From Winogradskyella eximia (GTDB lineage Bacteria > Bacteroidota > Bacteroidia > Flavobacteriales > Flavobacteriaceae): a DNA stretch of 64,000 nt. Of the stretch, positions 61,780 to 64,000 are shown piece by piece. Position numbers and translations under genes: made by a program. Numbering within the stretch: position 1 is the first letter of the stretch; every line of letters starts with the position of its first letter. The DNA lies in the NCBI RefSeq assembly GCF_003386165.1, contig NZ_QRDV01000008.1, positions 81,103-145,102 of the forward strand, given 5' to 3'. The notes beneath the pieces are model-generated. The model was not told the origin of the DNA. It was given only the letters and a program-made list of their open reading frames with translations, and made no database searches.

Positions 61780-62613
61780 CTATATTTTAAAAGTCATTAC
61801 AGGCAACGTAGAATGATTAGCGATATCTTCGGACACACTACCATCGAAGAAATGAGATAATCCTTTTCTGCCGTGAGTTGCAACAGCTATAACATCTGCA
61901 CCAATCACATTTGCAAAATTTAGAATTCCTTTTTCTATAGAATAATCAGACACTACATTAACGTCTTTTAAGTTATCTAAACCACCTTCTGCAATTCTTA
62001 AAAAAGCGGCTATTTTCTTATCAATTTCAGAAGAACTTCTAAAATTACCATCTGGAGAATTTACATACACTAAATGCATTTTAGTCCCTAAAGCATCAAA
62101 CGTTTCCTTTGCTTTTAAATAAGGTTTTACAGCCTCTTCTTCAAAATCACTAGCAAAGACCGCATTTTCAAAATCTAATAATATTGGATTATGCTTAATT
62201 ACTAAAACAGGGATATTAGCATGTCTAACCACTTTTTGGGTATTAGAACCAATTAACACCTCTTTAAAACCACTTGCACCTTGTGAGCCCATTACAATTA
62301 AATTTGCATCATGCTCAATGGCTATATCGTTTACTTCACTCCAAACCTTAAAGTGTTTTACAATTGGTGTAACTTTAATATCTTTTAGATAAGGCTTATC
62401 TAAAAAGGTATCAAACTTTTGTTCTGCTAATTTTAAATAAAAAACGGCCTCTTGGCTTAAAGTTTCACTAGCTGAAGAAATAATTGCATTAGACAATTCT
62501 AACATGTGTAAAACAATAAGTTCTGAGTCAAATTTTTGAGCCAAACTTGCTGCTGCTTCTAGTGCAAACTCTGAATGTTCAGAGAAATCTATGGGTACAA
62601 TTATTTTTTTCAT
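61780..62613 (-). CDS. Universal stress protein with two UspA domains
   Basis: 277 residues: two tandem UspA domains (about 1-140 and 150-277). The first has VPIDFSEHSEFALEAA and VMGSQGASGFKEVLIGSNTQKVVRHANIPVLVI with the ATP-binding GxxGxxxxxxGS-type loop; the second ends ATHGRKGLSHFFDGSVSEDIANHSTLPVMTF. Such tandem UspA proteins are often induced by low oxygen or starvation. It lies between cco and hemN, consistent with an FNR-linked region, but no FNR box is visible in its 86-bp upstream gap. Confidence 0.88.
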   Translation of the reverse strand: MKKIIVPIDFSEHSEFALEAAASLAQKFDSELIVLHMLELSNAIISSASETLSQEAVFYLKLAEQKFDTFLDKPYLKDIKVTPIVKHFKVWSEVNDIAIEHDANLIVMGSQGASGFKEVLIGSNTQKVVRHANIPVLVIKHNPILLDFENAVFASDFEEEAVKPYLKAKETFDALGTKMHLVYVNSPDGNFRSSSEIDKKIAAFLRIAEGGLDNLKDVNVVSDYSIEKGILNFANVIGADVIAVATHGRKGLSHFFDGSVSEDIANHSTLPVMTFKI

Positions 62614-62699
62614 CGTTTTTTTATTTAGTTAATAATTCATTTTATAAACTGATTGTAGTACTCATCAGTCTAAGTGTTATTGTCATATATTTCAAATTT

Positions 62700-64000
62700 C
62701 TATATGGTCATTGAGAACAACTTTGTTTCTGGCTTTTTTCGCTGTAATAACAAATCGAAAGCCATACAAATATTTCTTATAAATGGTTTCCCTTTATCTG
62801 TAACGGTAACATTTTTTGTTTCAAATTGAAGTAATCCGTCTAATTCAAATTCCTTTAAATTAATAAGTACTTCTGGTAATTCATTAAATGCCATATCATC
62901 ATTAATCCAGGACGTTTCAAAATTACACATCAGATTAAGAATGTGTTTTCTAATAACTAAATCTTCTGTATTTAAAATGTGACCTTTAAAAACCGGAATT
63001 ATATCTTGGTCTAATAACTTATAATACTCTTCATTAGACTTCACGTTTTGCGCAAAACCATACCAGCTATCACTAATAGAAGACACTCCCAAACCAATCA
63101 TAGCTTGAGTTTTAGAAGCGGTATAACCCATAAAATTACGATGCAATGTTTTATTTTCCATCGCTTTATAGAGTGAATCTGTTTTTAGTGCAAAATGATC
63201 CATACCAATCTCTACATAACCAGCTTCTTCAAAACGTTGTTTTCCTGTTTCGTACTGCTGACGTTTAGATTCTGGAGTTGGCAAATCGTCTTCACTAAAA
63301 CCACGTTGTCCATTTCCTTTTATCCAAGGCACATGTGCATAACTGTAAAACGCAATGCGATCTGGCATTAATGTTTTTGTTTTATTAATGGTTTCTATGA
63401 CATCTGCTTCTGTCTGAAATGGTAACCCAAAAATAATATCATGGCCTACAGAAGTATAACCTATGTTACGTGCCAAATCTGTAGCGCGTTTTACGTTTTC
63501 AAAAGGTTGAATACGATGAATCGCTTTTTGAATACTGAGATTATAATCTTGAACACCATAACTCACACGTCTAAAGCCTAAATTGAATAGTGTTTGAAGA
63601 TGTGCTTCTGTTGTATTATTAGGATGGCCTTCAAAACTAAACTCATAGCCTTCAGCCAATTCAGCATCTTTTAAAAGTCCTGAAATTAAAAATTCTAGAT
63701 GCTCTGGTGAGAAAAATGTTGGTGTACCTCCACCAAGATGTAATTCTTTAATTTTTGGTGTACTACCTAATAATTTGAGGTACAATTGCCACTCCTTTAA
63801 AACGGCTTTTATGTACGGAGCTTCTACCTCATGTCGTTTAGTAATGCGCTTATGACAACCACAAAAGGTGCATAAACTTTCGCAAAACGGCAAATGGATG
63901 TAGAGACTTAAACCTTCGGATGTATTACTTTCTTCAAAAGAACGCTTTAACGACGCTTTCCATTGCTCTAAAGAAAACGATTCTAAATCCCAATAGGGCA
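62700..64000 (-). CDS. hemN: Oxygen-independent coproporphyrinogen III oxidase (partial)
   Basis: At least 433 codons are visible; the frame is open to the window end, so the N-terminus is cut. The radical-SAM motif is CESLCTFCGC (CxxxCxxC), preceded by EGLSLYIHLPF and followed by HLGGGTPTFFS. It performs anaerobic decarboxylation of coproporphyrinogen III in heme synthesis. An internal ATG at 63893 is not the start because conserved HemN sequence precedes it. Its place beside the cbb3 locus and the Crp/Fnr gene fits heme supply for low-oxygen respiration. Confidence 0.92.
   Translation of the reverse strand, partial: PYWDLESFSLEQWKASLKRSFEESNTSEGLSLYIHLPFCESLCTFCGCHKRITKRHEVEAPYIKAVLKEWQLYLKLLGSTPKIKELHLGGGTPTFFSPEHLEFLISGLLKDAELAEGYEFSFEGHPNNTTEAHLQTLFNLGFRRVSYGVQDYNLSIQKAIHRIQPFENVKRATDLARNIGYTSVGHDIIFGLPFQTEADVIETINKTKTLMPDRIAFYSYAHVPWIKGNGQRGFSEDDLPTPESKRQQYETGKQRFEEAGYVEIGMDHFALKTDSLYKAMENKTLHRNFMGYTASKTQAMIGLGVSSISDSWYGFAQNVKSNEEYYKLLDQDIIPVFKGHILNTEDLVIRKHILNLMCNFETSWINDDMAFNELPEVLINLKEFELDGLLQFETKNVTVTDKGKPFIRNICMAFDLLLQRKKPETKLFSMTI

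Noticed and set aside
1-64000. CRISPR arrays, tRNA or rRNA genes, prophage or insertion sequences
   Set aside because: No regularly spaced repeats, no cloverleaf or rRNA sequence and no transposase or integrase genes were seen.

Overview
This is an AT-rich chromosomal window from a member of the Flavobacteriaceae (Bacteroidota), probably marine. The pointers are Bacteroidota-type -7 promoter boxes (TAnnTTTG), genes without Shine-Dalgarno sequences, type IX secretion (T9SS) C-terminal sorting domains on at least five secreted proteins, a fused CcoNO oxidase subunit, a PL6 alginate lyase with a BACON domain, and many Flavobacteriaceae-type proteins such as DUF6090 and M56 peptidases. No rRNA, tRNA, CRISPR array, prophage or transposase was seen.

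Region 1 (1-2290): the end of a DUF58 gene, then an ECF sigma factor, a single-pass membrane protein (probable anti-sigma) and a Spy/CpxP-like secreted protein.

Region 2 (2290-17450, almost all on the minus strand) is the most unusual part. It holds an ECF sigma factor, a probable anti-sigma factor and a CnrX/Spy-like anchored periplasmic protein. These are followed by two CotH-type secreted kinases (one lipoprotein, one T9SS cargo), two stand-alone EF-hand proteins, four YHYH-domain proteins (two also carrying EF-hand pairs), a small membrane protein, a MORN/YwqK lipoprotein and an SCO copper protein. Seven near-identical promoter-like elements, CRCAAGTTT - 12 or 13 bp - RCATCTAAA, stand upstream of seven transcription units, including the sigma gene itself. 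Read together, this looks like a self-contained autoregulated ECF regulon for a secreted Ca-binding/kinase/YHYH system, possibly metal-responsive. The promoter motif is seen directly; the function is inferred.

Region 3 (17500-30520): an RsmB-like rRNA methyltransferase, three tandem endonuclease I genes (the first and third with altered active-site motifs), purL, and a divergent PL6 alginate lyase with a GntR-like palindrome upstream.

Region 4 (30700-39600): acyl-CoA synthetase, a small membrane protein, then a MarR-fadJ-fadA-(four-helix-bundle)-acyl-CoA dehydrogenase beta-oxidation operon.

Region 5 (39600-51660): a BlaI/M56 pair whose M56 protein is fused to a cell-wall amidase, with a clear BlaI-type operator over the -7 box. 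Then come mixed secreted and peptidase genes (propeller/SnoaL protein, CBM9-like protein, M28 and M1 peptidases, YdeI-like protein) and an AAA ATPase/VWA pair.

Region 6 (52030-64000): a micro-aerobic respiration locus with a Crp/Fnr regulator divergent from the CcoI copper ATPase, ccoS, ccoNO, ccoQ, ccoP, ccoG, fixH and a SafE-like protein, followed by a universal stress protein and hemN (cut by the window end). Matching FNR-like palindromes lie before ccoI and ccoS.
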